Numbered from the stretch's first letter, positions 51,364 to 60,935 are shown. The stretch is DNA of 64,000 nt from Litoreibacter ponti (GCF_003054285.1 NZ_QBKS01000002.1:682001-746000), one strand, 5' to 3'. A program made the numbers and translations. The notes: generated by a model not told the origin, from the sequence alone.

Positions 51364-51846
51364 GTGCAAAGATTCTGGACATTGGGCGCTATCGTGACCG
51401 CCGCGTCTCTCACGGTGGTAGCGGCGCAGGCCGAGCCATCACAGGATGCGTTCGAGCGCGAGGTCGGCGCCAAGACCTGCGCGTATTTCGAAAACCGCGC
51501 GCGGCATCAGGAGCGCAGTCCGCAACAGAGCCTGGAGGTCACTCTGGCCGACAGCTGTACGCGCGCACTCGACCATATCAGTGGCAACAGCTCGGACGCG
51601 CCTGAGTTGGCGCAATCCGCGCGGCGCTACATTGACAGGCTCACCGCGTTAAAGGCGGTCATCGTGTCGATGAACACCCGCGAATTCCTGGACGCGCTGG
51701 CGCGAGGTCAGACCCGTGCCGCGATGAACATTGCGGCTGTCTCGGTGACCCCAACGGGCGAGTATCTGATCGCGCGCCAGATGGGGGTACTGGCCGATCA
51801 CGCCGATTGGGCGGAGGCCTCGAGGATCTTGCGCGCGTCTCGATAG
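51364..51846 (+). CDS. Exported protein of unknown function
   Basis: A 160-residue protein with a signal peptide (FWTLGAIVTAASLTVVAAQA) and a mainly helical mature part containing two Cys (KTCAYF and DSC) that could form a disulphide. GGAGG lies before the ATG. It overlaps the convergent small gene by about 50 bases at the 3' end. I do not recognise a family. Confidence 0.7.
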   Translation: MQRFWTLGAIVTAASLTVVAAQAEPSQDAFEREVGAKTCAYFENRARHQERSPQQSLEVTLADSCTRALDHISGNSSDAPELAQSARRYIDRLTALKAVIVSMNTREFLDALARGQTRAAMNIAAVSVTPTGEYLIARQMGVLADHADWAEASRILRASR

Positions 51847-52187
51847 TTTTGCCCGAGACGCGCGGCGGCCCTGGATGGCAACATCTTGAGCCGCGCTGCA
51901 TGGGCGATTATGGCTTCGCACGCTTCAATGGCTGTCGCGCCCTCGGGATGGATCGTGTGGGTGACACGGTCGTCGCTTGCCCCTTCAAACGCGCAGCTCT
52001 GCAAGCGCAGCTCGCCACGTAGATAGACCAGCGCGGGCAGGCCTTGCAGCTCGTCCATCGCGGCATCCAGCAAATCAGGCGCGCAGATCACCTGCAACAG
52101 GGGGCCATCACGGGCGCCCACGAGACGCAGGGCCGAAACGGGCTCAGCTTGGTCTTCCAGATTTCGATCTTGCAGCATCTCGCGCAC
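51798..52187 (-). CDS. Protein of unknown function
   Basis: A 129-codon frame (start MREMLQDRN; an alternative Met is the fourth residue). The product has a mixed alpha/beta pattern (SALRLVGARDGPLLQVICAP, and EACEAIIAHAARLKML). It ends inside the 3' end of the convergent gene. Composition looks coding but there is no family match I recognise. Confidence 0.55.
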   Translation of the reverse strand: MREMLQDRNLEDQAEPVSALRLVGARDGPLLQVICAPDLLDAAMDELQGLPALVYLRGELRLQSCAFEGASDDRVTHTIHPEGATAIEACEAIIAHAARLKMLPSRAAARLGQNYRDARKILEASAQSA

Positions 52188-52269
52188 TCCTCGCGAGAAC
52201 GCCTAATGCGACAGAGCCCCTGCGGCATGGGGAAAAGTCAACGGCTCGGGTCTTAGGCGAAGTCCTGCC

Positions 52270-53370
52270 TTAAGTGTTGAAAAGGAAGTGCAAAACATCG
52301 CCGTCCTTGACGGTGTAGCCCTTGCCTTCGGCGCGCATCTTGCCCGCTTCCTTGGCCGGTTGCTCCCCGCCCAGCGTGATGTAGTCGTCATAGGCGATGG
52401 TCTCGGCGCGGATGAAACCCTTCTCGAAATCGCCGTGGATGACGCCCGCTGCCTGCGGGGCCATGGTGCCGTGCTTGATCGTCCAGGCGCGTGCTTCTTT
52501 CGGGCCCACGGTGAAGTAGGTCTCGAGATGCAGCAGCTCGTAGCCCGCGCGGATCAACCGGTCGAGCCCGGCCTCTTCCAGCCCCATCTCCTCGAGGAAC
52601 ATCGCGGCTTCGTCCTCTTCGAGCTGCGAGATTTCCTCTTCGATCTGGGCGGAGATCACCACATGGGCGGCCCCTTGCGCGGCGGCCATCTTGGCCACCT
52701 TGGCCGAAAACTCATTGCCCGACGCCGCAGAGGCCTCGTCGACATTGCACACATACAGGATCGGTTTGGTGGTCAGCAGTTGCAAGTTCTTCCACGCGCG
52801 CGCATCCTCGGCATCGACTTCGACCAGCCGAGCGGGGCTCCCGCTTTCCAGCATCTCCATCGCCGCCTTCAGCAAACGCTCCTGCTGAACCGCCTCTTTG
52901 TCGCCGCCGCGCACCTTGCGCACGATGTTGACCAGCCGCTTCTCGATGCTCTCCATGTCGGCCAGCATCAGCTCGGTCTCGATGACCTCGGCATCGGCCA
53001 CCGGGTCGACACGCCCGTCGACATGGGTGATGTCGCTGTCCTCAAAACAGCGCAGCACATGGGCGATGGCGTCGGTCTCGCGGATGTTGGCCAAGAACTG
53101 GTTGCCGAGGCCTTCGCCCTTGGATGCCCCTTTCACCAGCCCCGCGATGTCGACGAAGGTCATACGCGCCGGGATGATCTGCTTGGAGCTCGCGATCGCC
53201 GCCAGCTTGTCCAGCCGCGAATCCGGCACCGCCACCTCGCCCACATTGGGCTCGATCGTGCAGAAGGGGAAGTTCGCCGCCTGCGCCGCCGCGGTCCGGG
53301 TCAGCGCATTAAACAGCGTCGACTTGCCCACATTCGGCAGCCCCACAATGCCCATCTTGAAACCCATCAC
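52270..53370 (-). CDS. ychF: Redox-regulated ATPase YchF (OBG family)
   Basis: A 366-residue P-loop protein: G1 GLPNVGKSTLFN, G3 DIAGLVKGA, NVDE in place of NKxD (fits its ATP preference), and C-terminal TGS-like domain (FTVGPKEARAWTIKHGTMAPQAAGVIHGDFEKGF). YchF/Ola1 binds ribosomes and acts in stress responses. It is a stand-alone housekeeping gene here. Confidence 0.95.
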   Translation of the reverse strand: MMGFKMGIVGLPNVGKSTLFNALTRTAAAQAANFPFCTIEPNVGEVAVPDSRLDKLAAIASSKQIIPARMTFVDIAGLVKGASKGEGLGNQFLANIRETDAIAHVLRCFEDSDITHVDGRVDPVADAEVIETELMLADMESIEKRLVNIVRKVRGGDKEAVQQERLLKAAMEMLESGSPARLVEVDAEDARAWKNLQLLTTKPILYVCNVDEASAASGNEFSAKVAKMAAAQGAAHVVISAQIEEEISQLEEDEAAMFLEEMGLEEAGLDRLIRAGYELLHLETYFTVGPKEARAWTIKHGTMAPQAAGVIHGDFEKGFIRAETIAYDDYITLGGEQPAKEAGKMRAEGKGYTVKDGDVLHFLFNT

Positions 53371-53421
53371 TTTCTCCTTGGCCGGTGTCGAGCGGCATGT
53401 AGGGGCGCGGGTGGGCCGGGG

Positions 53422-54261
53422 TCAAGTGGAAGGGGGTGCGTCCGCAATGACCCGGGTGCGGCCCGACACGCGCACGGGCGCGCCCGCACCTTCCAACGCG
53501 GCGATTTCCAGCCGCGATGGCGCGCCCATTTCCACGCCCTGCAGCGCGGTGTAAGGCCCGCCCCGCCCGCCCGCGTCCCGCAGATATCCCGCCACCGCGC
53601 TGGCCGACGCCCCGGTGGCCGGGTCCTCGTAGACACCATGGCCCGCGAACGGGTTGCGCACATGGACCAGGTCCGATGCGGCGCGCCAGTAGAGATGCAG
53701 AGTTATGAACCCGTGCTCTCGCATGAAGGCGGCGCCGTCGTCGAAATCGTAGGCCATGTCGCGTAAATCCTCGGCCTTCGCCAAGGGCAGCACCAGAAAT
53801 TGCGCCGATCCGGCGCGCACCACCGCGGGCGCAATCTCGTCCGACAGGTTCGTGCGATCCCATCCGAACAGCGCCAAACCTTCGTCCAAAACTTCGTCGG
53901 CGACCGTCTCAAAAGATGTCGGCGGCGACACGAGGCTCACCAGCCCATCCGCCCCCGCCGTCACGCTGATCTCACCATCATTCAAGACCAGCGCATACTC
54001 CCCGGCCCCATGCGCGGCCGATAAAGCCGAGCCCAGCGCGATGGTCGCATGGCCACAAAACGGCACCTCAGCCTCGGGCGCAAAGTAGCGGGTTCGCCAC
54101 GCCTCGCCTTGGGGCGCCGCAAACACGGTCTCGGAATACCCCACCTCGGCGGCGACACGCTGCATCTCTGCCTCCGCGGGCAGCACGTCGCACAGGACTA
54201 CCCCCGCCGGGTTGCCGCCCGCTTCGCCTTCGGCAAAGGCCGCCAATCGCTGAACTTCCAT
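53422..54261 (-). CDS. PhzF-family isomerase-like protein
   Basis: A 279-residue protein with the PhzF/DapF-like fold. N-terminal EVQRLAAFAEGEAGGNPAGVVL contains the GNPAGV motif, with the catalytic Glu in GYSETVFA, then FCGHATIALGSAL and a second lobe ending DPATGASASAVAGYL. The start at 54261 (MEVQRL) is preceded by GGAGA; the longer frame upstream lies in the trpA leader. Members isomerise diverse small molecules; the substrate is unknown. Confidence 0.88.
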   Translation of the reverse strand: MEVQRLAAFAEGEAGGNPAGVVLCDVLPAEAEMQRVAAEVGYSETVFAAPQGEAWRTRYFAPEAEVPFCGHATIALGSALSAAHGAGEYALVLNDGEISVTAGADGLVSLVSPPTSFETVADEVLDEGLALFGWDRTNLSDEIAPAVVRAGSAQFLVLPLAKAEDLRDMAYDFDDGAAFMREHGFITLHLYWRAASDLVHVRNPFAGHGVYEDPATGASASAVAGYLRDAGGRGGPYTALQGVEMGAPSRLEIAALEGAGAPVRVSGRTRVIADAPPST

Positions 54262-54428
54262 CGCGCGTCTCCTTTTGGCGACACCCAACCATGGCCACCC
54301 TGCCCCGGCAAACCACCATTCGTGATGCCCGGCATGACACAGCGCAATATTTCGCACTCCGCCCCGTTGATTTCCCCCCGCCATCTGGTGCACACCCCGT
54401 GAAGCTTGAACGCCAGGGGACGACGACC

Positions 54429-55220
54429 ATGACTCGCATCGATGACACATTCGCGCGGCTGCGCGCCGAGGGGAAAAAGGCTTTCGTCACCTATGTGATG
54501 GCCGGCGACCCCAACGAGGCCCGCGCGCTGGAGGTCGTCAAGGGCCTGCCCGCCGCTGGCGTCGACATCATTGAACTGGGCCTGCCTTTCACTGATCCCA
54601 TGGCCGATGGCGAGACGATCCAGCTGGCGGGTCAGCGCGCGCTCGAGGCGGGCATGACGCTCGAGAAATTCCTGCAATTCGTGCGCGACTTTCGCGCGTG
54701 CGACGACACCACGCCCATCGTGATGATGGGCTATTACAACCCGATCTATTCACGCGGCGTCGACCGGTTCCTGGCTGAGGCCAAGGACGCTGGGATCGAC
54801 GGCATGATCATCGTCGACTTGCCACCAGAGGAAGACGCAGAGCTGTGCATCCCCGCCCAAAAAGCGGGCCTGAACTTCATCCGTCTGGCCACGCCCACGA
54901 CCGACGACAAGCGCTTGCCCAAGGTACTGCAAAATACCTCCGGCTTTGTCTACTACGTCTCGATCACCGGCATCACCGGCGCGGCAGAGGCGCAGGCGGG
55001 CGACGTTGCCCCCGAGGTCGCACGGATCAAGTCTTCGACCGACCTGCCGGTCATCGTGGGCTTCGGCGTGAAGACGCCCGAGACCGCACGCGAGGTCGCA
55101 AGCGTGGCCGACGGCACCGTCGTGGGCTCCGCCATTGTCGCCAAGATCGCCGCCGGTGAAAGCACCGAAGACGTGCTGGCCTTCGTCAAGTCGCTCGCGG
55201 ATGGCGCGCACAGCGCCTAG
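54429..55220 (+). CDS. trpA: Tryptophan synthase alpha chain
   Basis: A TIM-barrel enzyme of 263 residues that cleaves indole-3-glycerol phosphate to indole. The catalytic Glu in IIELGLPFTDPMADG, the Asp of the same loop, the MGYYNPIYSRG segment and the phosphate loop VGFGVKTPE are all present. The start at 54429 (MTRIDDTF) fits TrpA; the longer frame overlaps the divergent gene's leader. trpB is not next to it in this window. Confidence 0.95.
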   Translation: MTRIDDTFARLRAEGKKAFVTYVMAGDPNEARALEVVKGLPAAGVDIIELGLPFTDPMADGETIQLAGQRALEAGMTLEKFLQFVRDFRACDDTTPIVMMGYYNPIYSRGVDRFLAEAKDAGIDGMIIVDLPPEEDAELCIPAQKAGLNFIRLATPTTDDKRLPKVLQNTSGFVYYVSITGITGAAEAQAGDVAPEVARIKSSTDLPVIVGFGVKTPETAREVASVADGTVVGSAIVAKIAAGESTEDVLAFVKSLADGAHSA

Positions 55221-55253
55221 CCCCGATCGCGGCGCGCGCTAGGTTCCGCGCCA

Positions 55254-56720
55254 ATGACCCGCGCCCGTCTCATCAATCTGCTCTGCGCCGCTATTGGCGC
55301 CGTGGCGATCCTGATCTCGATCGTTTTTCTGGAACGCGAGCGGGCTGGCATTGAACGCACGGTACTTGCAATCGGACCCACGCCCGCCACGCTCTATAAC
55401 GGCTCGGCTGAAGCCCCCACGGTCATCATTGCCCATGGTTTCGCAGGCTCGCGCCAGCTGATGGACGCCTACGCCCTGACCCTCGCCCGCGCGGGCTACC
55501 GGGTGCTGAGCTACGATGTCGAAGGGCACGGGCGCCATCCCGAACCCATGGGCGGCGATGTCACGCGCCTAGATGGTACTACCGCGCTTTTGGTTGCCCA
55601 AACCCGCACGGTCGTCGACCACGCCCGCACCCTGCCCGGCTTCACGGGCGAGCTGGCCCTTCTGGGCCACTCAATGGCCACTGACGTAATCATCCGGGCC
55701 GCGCTGCAGGACGGCGATGTCGATGCGCTGGTGGCAGTCTCATCGTTTTCCGGCGCGGTCACGGCGTCAGAGCCTGACATGCTGCTGACAATTTCCGGCG
55801 GGACGGAGACGCGCTTGCGTGCGGAGGCTCTGCGCACGGCCCGGCTTGTCGACCCTCAGGCGATCGAAGGCGAAACGGTCGCTGCCTCCGGTACTACCCG
55901 CCGCACGGCGGTGGCACCCTATGTTGGACATATCGGCGTGCTCTATGCTCCCACCGCTTTGCGCGAGGCGAATGCCTGGCTCGACACCGCATTCGGCCGG
56001 TCTAGCAACACGCAGCCAGTGACAATCGGCCCGTGGATCCTCGCACTACTGGGCGGCGCGGTGCTTCTCTTCCGCCCTCTCGCAAGCCTTTTGCCGCTAA
56101 CCGAACGCGCTGCACCTCTCCCGACCCGGCGCTTCCTGATCGCGACCCTGGCACCGATGCTCGCCGCTCCGCTCCTGGCAATGCTGGTCTACACTCCGTT
56201 TCTCCCAGTCCTCGTGGCAGACTACCTGCTGATCCACCTCGCGCTTCTGGGCATCCTGCAGCTTGTGCTTCTGCGCCCGAGCTTGCCGCGCCCGTCGCTC
56301 GCAGGCATAGCGCTCTTGGTGGTCTGGGGTATTGCCGTTTTCGGCCTGCTGCTGGACCGCTATGCCGCCAGTTTCGTGCCCACGGAGGGTCGCCTTTTCA
56401 TCGTGGCCATGCTGGCGCTCGGCACCATCCCCGCCATGGTCGCCGATGCGAGCCTCAGCGCCGCCGGTCATGCGCCACTGTGGCGGCGCGTGGTGCTGCG
56501 GCTGGCCTTCCTAATCTCGCTCGCGATCCCTGCGCTTCTCGACCCCGAAGGCCTCGGCTTCATCCTGATCACCTTCCCTGTGCTGATCCTGTTCTTCGCG
56601 GTCCACGGCTTGATGGGTCGCTGGGTGGCCCGTCGCGCCGGGGCCACGACAGCAGGGCTTGGGCTGGGTCTGATCCTGGCCTGGGCCATCGGCGTAAGCT
56701 TCCCGATGTTCGCCGCCTAA
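55254..56720 (+). CDS. Alpha/beta hydrolase with C-terminal membrane domain
   Basis: A 488-residue protein: one N-terminal membrane segment, an alpha/beta-hydrolase domain (about 45-245) with HGFAGSRQLMD, the nucleophile elbow GHSMATD and a plausible His in PYVGHIGVLY, then about six or seven membrane segments (about 265-485). This membrane-tethered hydrolase layout is found in alphaproteobacteria without known substrates. It overlaps the convergent MarR gene by four bases. Confidence 0.82.
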   Translation: MTRARLINLLCAAIGAVAILISIVFLERERAGIERTVLAIGPTPATLYNGSAEAPTVIIAHGFAGSRQLMDAYALTLARAGYRVLSYDVEGHGRHPEPMGGDVTRLDGTTALLVAQTRTVVDHARTLPGFTGELALLGHSMATDVIIRAALQDGDVDALVAVSSFSGAVTASEPDMLLTISGGTETRLRAEALRTARLVDPQAIEGETVAASGTTRRTAVAPYVGHIGVLYAPTALREANAWLDTAFGRSSNTQPVTIGPWILALLGGAVLLFRPLASLLPLTERAAPLPTRRFLIATLAPMLAAPLLAMLVYTPFLPVLVADYLLIHLALLGILQLVLLRPSLPRPSLAGIALLVVWGIAVFGLLLDRYAASFVPTEGRLFIVAMLALGTIPAMVADASLSAAGHAPLWRRVVLRLAFLISLAIPALLDPEGLGFILITFPVLILFFAVHGLMGRWVARRAGATTAGLGLGLILAWAIGVSFPMFAA

Positions 56721-57163
56721 TCCCGCGCGGCGTCGAGGTGTTTGCGCAGGCGCTCCAGCACAGGTAGCACCTGCGCCAAATCATCGGCGGTGACGACATC
56801 ACGGAGCTGCGCGAAATCCGGGCCCATGCCAGTGATCGCGGCGTCGCGCACCGAACGGCCAGCCTCTTGCAGCCAGACCTGCTTGGACCGGGCGTCATCG
56901 GGATTGGGGCGCATCTTCACCAGACCGTGCTTCTCCAGCCCGGCAAGCGTATGCGTCATAGAGGTCTTGGGCACCTGAAACGCCCGTGCCAGCTGCAGCG
57001 GCGTCCGCCCATCACCCACCCGGATCAGGTGGTTGAGCACCGCGAAATGCGGCGCAATCAAACCCTTGGGCAGCTGCGCCTCCAAGAAGGCGCGGCTGAG
57101 TTGTTCCAGGATGCCGATCTCATTGAACAGGCGAAAGTAGTCGGCGTCGTTGCGGTCAGGCAT
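56717..57163 (-). CDS. MarR-family transcriptional regulator
   Basis: A 148-residue winged-helix regulator (LNHLIRVGDGRTPLQLARAFQVPKTSMTHTLAGLEKHGLVKMRPNPDDARSKQVWL is cut here to its core: helix QLARAFQV, wing NPDDARSK). It overlaps the nitroreductase gene by eight bases and forms one leftward operon with it. The tandem repeat at 58271-58310 upstream of the operon is the likely operator, so autoregulation is probable. Confidence 0.85.
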   Translation of the reverse strand: MPDRNDADYFRLFNEIGILEQLSRAFLEAQLPKGLIAPHFAVLNHLIRVGDGRTPLQLARAFQVPKTSMTHTLAGLEKHGLVKMRPNPDDARSKQVWLQEAGRSVRDAAITGMGPDFAQLRDVVTADDLAQVLPVLERLRKHLDAARD

Positions 57164-58262
57164 TCCTCAGGCGGGTCTCCAGCGGCCAGCGCGGCGTGCG
57201 TGGCGTCTGCGCACCGTAGCCCAACAGCCCCAGCATTTGAACCGTCTCGCCGCCTGGGGCGAACTCGGTGTGAATGGCCTCGAAAACCTCGGCCATCTCC
57301 TCGTATTCCTGAAGCGCCTGACTGACCGGACGCAATGCCAGCCCTGCACCCGTCGCCGCCAGATTGAGCCGCAGCCACCGGGCACCGGTCTCGATCTGGT
57401 CGGTCCGACTGTTGCCCGCACTGCTCTGAACAACAAAGGCAGGTGTGCCGAGGATCGCGGCCCGCGTATCCTCGATCGCGCCCTTCGTGCCCGGATTGTT
57501 AGGGTCCGCCGCCGCCTCGCGGGTGAAGACCCCCGCCAGCGCCAACGATTCCAGGAACGGGCCGCCTGCGTCGATCCCGTCGGGCTGCGCGTTGATCTCC
57601 GCCTTGCCGATCCGCAGCAGATCGATGCTTTCCTGCCATGCATCGGCGGTCGTGGCCTCGATCATCCATGCCTGCTCCGCGATCTCGCGCAGCCGGTCGG
57701 CCTGTGCTCCGCCAAGATAAAGCGTCCCGTAGGGCGCAAGCGGCGCCGCGGCCTCTGCCGTGACAGGTGTCGGATCAAACGCTTCCTTGTGACTGCGCCG
57801 CTCCATCACATGGGCAAACAACGGGTCTTTTTGCGCGCCCGGAACAAGACGGCAACTCGCGACCGGACCATCTTCGCCGTCCGGAAACAGATCCATCTTC
57901 ATCGTGAGTCCCGCCTCGGCCGCGGCCATGCGCGTCAGCTCCAGAAAGCAGCCCATCCCGATGGTCAACTGCCGCGCAAACGGATCGGTGACCGGCAGGT
58001 CCCGCTCCGGATCACGCCAAACGTTGAACGCGTCCTCGCCCACCAGCTCCACCTCCCACGGCTGGCGGTTGTGGGGGTTCGGCGCAAGCAGGCCATAGGA
58101 CAGCGCGCGCAGGCGCGGATCACTGGCAGCCCCCGCCTGATCCCAGGGCGCAAGTGCCTTGTGGGGCGTGCGGGTGGCGAGGAAACCGCCTGCGGCAGCG
58201 CTGGCGGCGAACAGGGTTCCGCCCCCGATCAGGGCGAGTGTTTTTCTGCGAGAGAGGGTCAT
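57156..58262 (-). CDS. Exported nitroreductase-family (Acg-like) flavoprotein
   Basis: A 368-residue protein with a twin-Arg signal (TLSRRKTLALIGGGTLF) and a nitroreductase fold. The FMN-region motif LAPNPHNRQPWEVEL is near residue 60 and ERRSHKEAFDP near 155. Proteins of this type (Acg family) bind FMN and may reduce quinones or nitro compounds in the periplasm. The start at 58262 gives the Tat motif; the longer frame runs through the repeat operator. Downstream the MarR gene is coupled. Confidence 0.8.
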   Translation of the reverse strand: MTLSRRKTLALIGGGTLFAASAAAGGFLATRTPHKALAPWDQAGAASDPRLRALSYGLLAPNPHNRQPWEVELVGEDAFNVWRDPERDLPVTDPFARQLTIGMGCFLELTRMAAAEAGLTMKMDLFPDGEDGPVASCRLVPGAQKDPLFAHVMERRSHKEAFDPTPVTAEAAAPLAPYGTLYLGGAQADRLREIAEQAWMIEATTADAWQESIDLLRIGKAEINAQPDGIDAGGPFLESLALAGVFTREAAADPNNPGTKGAIEDTRAAILGTPAFVVQSSAGNSRTDQIETGARWLRLNLAATGAGLALRPVSQALQEYEEMAEVFEAIHTEFAPGGETVQMLGLLGYGAQTPRTPRWPLETRLRNA

Positions 58263-58270
58263 GTCGATCT

Positions 58271-58310
58271 CCAATATAATTCGATATCGCACCAATATAG
58301 TTCGATATCG
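58271..58310. promoter_or_regulatory. Tandem operator upstream of the nitroreductase/marR operon
   Basis: Two 19-base copies, CCAATATAATTCGATATCG (58271) and CCAATATAGTTCGATATCG (58292), differ at one base and repeat every 21 bases (two helical turns). Each ends in the palindrome CGATATCG. Start-proximal position suits a repressor such as the operon's MarR protein. Confidence 0.75.
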
Positions 58311-58353
58311 GATCAATCAAGAAAAAACAGCTCATTGACTCGAAAACTGCCAA

Positions 58354-58376
58354 ATTGGTAATGAGACCTAACCAAT
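58354..58376. promoter_or_regulatory. Inverted repeat upstream of lldD
   Basis: ATTGGT and ACCAAT flank 11 bases, 22 bases before the lldD start. It resembles a GntR-type operator (lactate regulators use such sites), but the regulator is not in this window. Confidence 0.45.
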
Positions 58377-58397
58377 ATCGCCCGTCAGGACTGAGAA

Positions 58398-59561
58398 ATG
58401 CCCAAAATCACCGAGATCGAGGATCTGAAACGCATCTACAAGCGGCGCACGCCGAAGATGTTTTATGATTATTGCGAAAGCGGCAGCTGGACCGAGCAGA
58501 CCTTTCGCGAGAATTCCTCCGATTTCGACCTGATCAAACTGCGCCAGCGCGTGGCGGTGAACATGGAAGGCCGCACGACCAAATCGCAGATGATCGGTCG
58601 CGATGTGGCGATGCCAGTGGCCTTGGCCCCTGTCGGCTCGACCGGCATGCAGCACGCCGACGGCGAGATCCTGGCGGCCAAGGCGGCCGAGAATTTCGGC
58701 GTGCCCTTCACCCTGTCGACGATGTCTGTCTGTTCGATCGAGGACGTGGCCGAGAACACCACCGCCCCCTTCTGGTTCCAGCTCTACGTGATGCGCGATG
58801 AGAAATTCGTCGACAACCTTCTGGCCCGCGCCAAGGCTGCCGAGTGCGACGCGCTGGTGCTGACGCTCGATCTGCAAATCCTCGGCCAGCGCCACAAGGA
58901 CATCAAGAACGGCCTTTCGGTGCCGATCAAACTCGCGCCGCACACGATACTCGATCTGATGACCAAGTGGCGGTGGGGGCTGCAGATGCTGGGTACGCAT
59001 CGCCGCAGCTTCCGCAATATTGTGGGCCATGCGCAGGACGTGGACGATATCTCCAGCCTGCATTCCTGGACCGCCCAGCAATTCGACCCGCGGCTCAACT
59101 GGGACACGGTCATGGAATACCGTCGCAAGTGGGACGGCAAGATGGTCCTGAAGGGCATCCTCGACGCCGACGACGCCAAGCAGGCGCTCAACATTGGCGC
59201 AGATGCCATCATCGTCTCCAACCATGGCGGACGGCAGCTTGATGGCGCGATGTCGTCAATCAAAGCGCTGCCCTCGATCCTGGAGGCCGTGGGCGACAAG
59301 ATCGAAGTGCATCTCGACAGCGGCATCCGCTCCGGCCAGGACGTGCTCAAGGCGCTCGCCATGGGCGCGCATGGCACCTATATCGGCCGCGCCTTCGTCT
59401 ACGGTCTCGGCGCTATGGGCCAGAAGGGCGTCGAAGAAGCCTTGCGCGTCATCCACACGGAGCTCGACACAACCATGGCGCTCTGCGGCGAGCGGGACGT
59501 GCACAACCTCGACAAACACAACCTGCTAGTCCCACGGGATTTCTACGGCGACTGGGCCTAG
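58398..59561 (+). CDS. lldD: FMN-dependent L-lactate dehydrogenase
   Basis: A 387-residue (S)-2-hydroxy-acid dehydrogenase. It has the FMN-barrel patterns FYDYCESGSWTE, APVGSTGMQHADGE, FTLSTMSVCSIEDVA and WFQLYVMRDE. The active-site stretch SNHGGRQLDGA carries the catalytic His and Arg, and the phosphate-binding end is DSGIRSGQDVLKALAMGA. It oxidises lactate to pyruvate and feeds electrons to the respiratory chain. It is divergent from the nitroreductase operon with about 135 bases between starts. Confidence 0.92.
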   Translation: MPKITEIEDLKRIYKRRTPKMFYDYCESGSWTEQTFRENSSDFDLIKLRQRVAVNMEGRTTKSQMIGRDVAMPVALAPVGSTGMQHADGEILAAKAAENFGVPFTLSTMSVCSIEDVAENTTAPFWFQLYVMRDEKFVDNLLARAKAAECDALVLTLDLQILGQRHKDIKNGLSVPIKLAPHTILDLMTKWRWGLQMLGTHRRSFRNIVGHAQDVDDISSLHSWTAQQFDPRLNWDTVMEYRRKWDGKMVLKGILDADDAKQALNIGADAIIVSNHGGRQLDGAMSSIKALPSILEAVGDKIEVHLDSGIRSGQDVLKALAMGAHGTYIGRAFVYGLGAMGQKGVEEALRVIHTELDTTMALCGERDVHNLDKHNLLVPRDFYGDWA

Positions 59562-59596
59562 TCGCTCTTTCTTTGTTCGGCAAATACGGCGGGGGT

Positions 59597-59614
59597 TTGG
59601 GGGCTGGCCCCCAA
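59597..59614. repeat. GC-rich palindrome between lldD and the MFS gene
   Basis: TTGGGGGC-TG-GCCCCCAA lies in the 90-base gap between convergent genes. It may act as a terminator-like hairpin, but there is no T-run. Confidence 0.4.
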
Positions 59615-59649
59615 TAAGGAATGGCGTGCGCGGAACGCGCTCCGCTGGA

Positions 59650-60786
59650 TCACGGCCCGCGACGCCGGATCTCCAGGGCCAGCGGGATCAGCGCCAGCAA
59701 CAGCACCCCAATGGCCGCGAAAGCCACGCGCAAGCCGAAGCCTTCTGAGATCACGCCCATCGCCGCCGGCGCCAGGAAGAAACCGAAGAACCCCATGACC
59801 GCCGCGCGCGAGATGGCCTTGGTGCGGACATGCGGCGGCACCATGCGGCCCACCAGCGCCAACCCGATCGGCCCGATAGCCGAGACACCCAGGCCCATCA
59901 TCCCGAAGCCCGCATAGGCCACCCAGGTCACCTGCGCCAGCGCCACGAAACTGACGCCCATCACCGCAAGTGCGCAGCCCGCGAAGATCACTGCCAGATC
60001 GCTCATCCGCTCTGACACCGCCTGGCCGCCGAAGCGCCCCACAGCCATCGTAATCCCCAGCATCGCGGGTCCCAAGGCGCCCTCGGCTGCGCGCCCGCCC
60101 AAGGTGCGTTCGATATGTAAGGCAGACCAGGCTTCAACGGAGGCTTCGGTCATGAAAGCGACAAGCACTATCGCGCCGCATAGCAGGACAACACCGTAAG
60201 GAAAGCCGTCCGCCCCCTCCGGCGCTTCGTCGACCGGCGCGGGCGCCATGCGCATCCGCCATGCGAAGGACAGGACAAGACCGCCGATGACAAGAAACAC
60301 GGCCACCGGCGGCAGCGCCGCCTCCCGCGCGAGCCCGGTGCCCAGCGCCGCGCAGGCATAGGCCACGGAGAACACACCGTGGTTGGCGTTCATCAACGGG
60401 CGCGCGTGGGCTGTCTCCAGCTCTGACACCCTTGCATTCATGATCACGTCCAGCATCCCCGACGCCATCCCGCAAAAGATCATCGCAACGAAGAAGCCAA
60501 GTGGTGTCACCACCAGCCCCGGCGCAAGAAACGCCGCGGCGAGCGCCACAGCCGCGACCACCATTGACCACTGCCCCATTGCGCGGTCCAGCGCCGGGGC
60601 CAGCACCATCGTGGTCAGCAAGCCGATCGAGGTGCCCAGCAGCAGCAACCCGAACTGTGCGTCACTCGCTCCGATCCGCGCCTTCAGCTCCGGCACAAGC
60701 GTCGCCAAGCCGCCCCAGTAGAGGCCGACAACAACGAAGCCCAGGGCAGGCGTTCGGGACAGGGCAAGGGCGGTGCGCACGGACAT
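59650..60786 (-). CDS. Major facilitator superfamily transporter
   Basis: A 378-residue membrane protein with about 12 segments in two halves and MFS-type loop LAPALDRAMGQWS between segments 2 and 3. Patterns such as GMASGMLDVIMNARV and NANHGVFSVAYACAALG place it near FucP/YdfJ-like or drug-efflux MFS branches; the substrate is not clear. It reads toward lldD, convergent with it. Confidence 0.85.
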   Translation of the reverse strand: MSVRTALALSRTPALGFVVVGLYWGGLATLVPELKARIGASDAQFGLLLLGTSIGLLTTMVLAPALDRAMGQWSMVVAAVALAAAFLAPGLVVTPLGFFVAMIFCGMASGMLDVIMNARVSELETAHARPLMNANHGVFSVAYACAALGTGLAREAALPPVAVFLVIGGLVLSFAWRMRMAPAPVDEAPEGADGFPYGVVLLCGAIVLVAFMTEASVEAWSALHIERTLGGRAAEGALGPAMLGITMAVGRFGGQAVSERMSDLAVIFAGCALAVMGVSFVALAQVTWVAYAGFGMMGLGVSAIGPIGLALVGRMVPPHVRTKAISRAAVMGFFGFFLAPAAMGVISEGFGLRVAFAAIGVLLLALIPLALEIRRRGP

Positions 60787-60935
60787 GGAATCCGCGCTAT
60801 ACCTGATCCTGCACGCTCACAACGAAAAACGCGCCAAACCCCCTTCCCAACCTCACGATTCCCCCCTATACGGCACCCTTCACGCGGCCCGACACCCTTG
60901 GAGGCAGCCGCTTAACTTTGAAAAGGAATATAGTC

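Noticed and set aside
51107..51382. A 91-codon frame over the tRNA-Ser gene
   Set aside because: It is the antisense reading of a complete tRNA and its flanks.
52288..53766. A 492-codon frame opposite ychF
   Set aside because: It runs antisense across a full-length conserved gene and shows no family pattern; high GC makes such antisense frames common.
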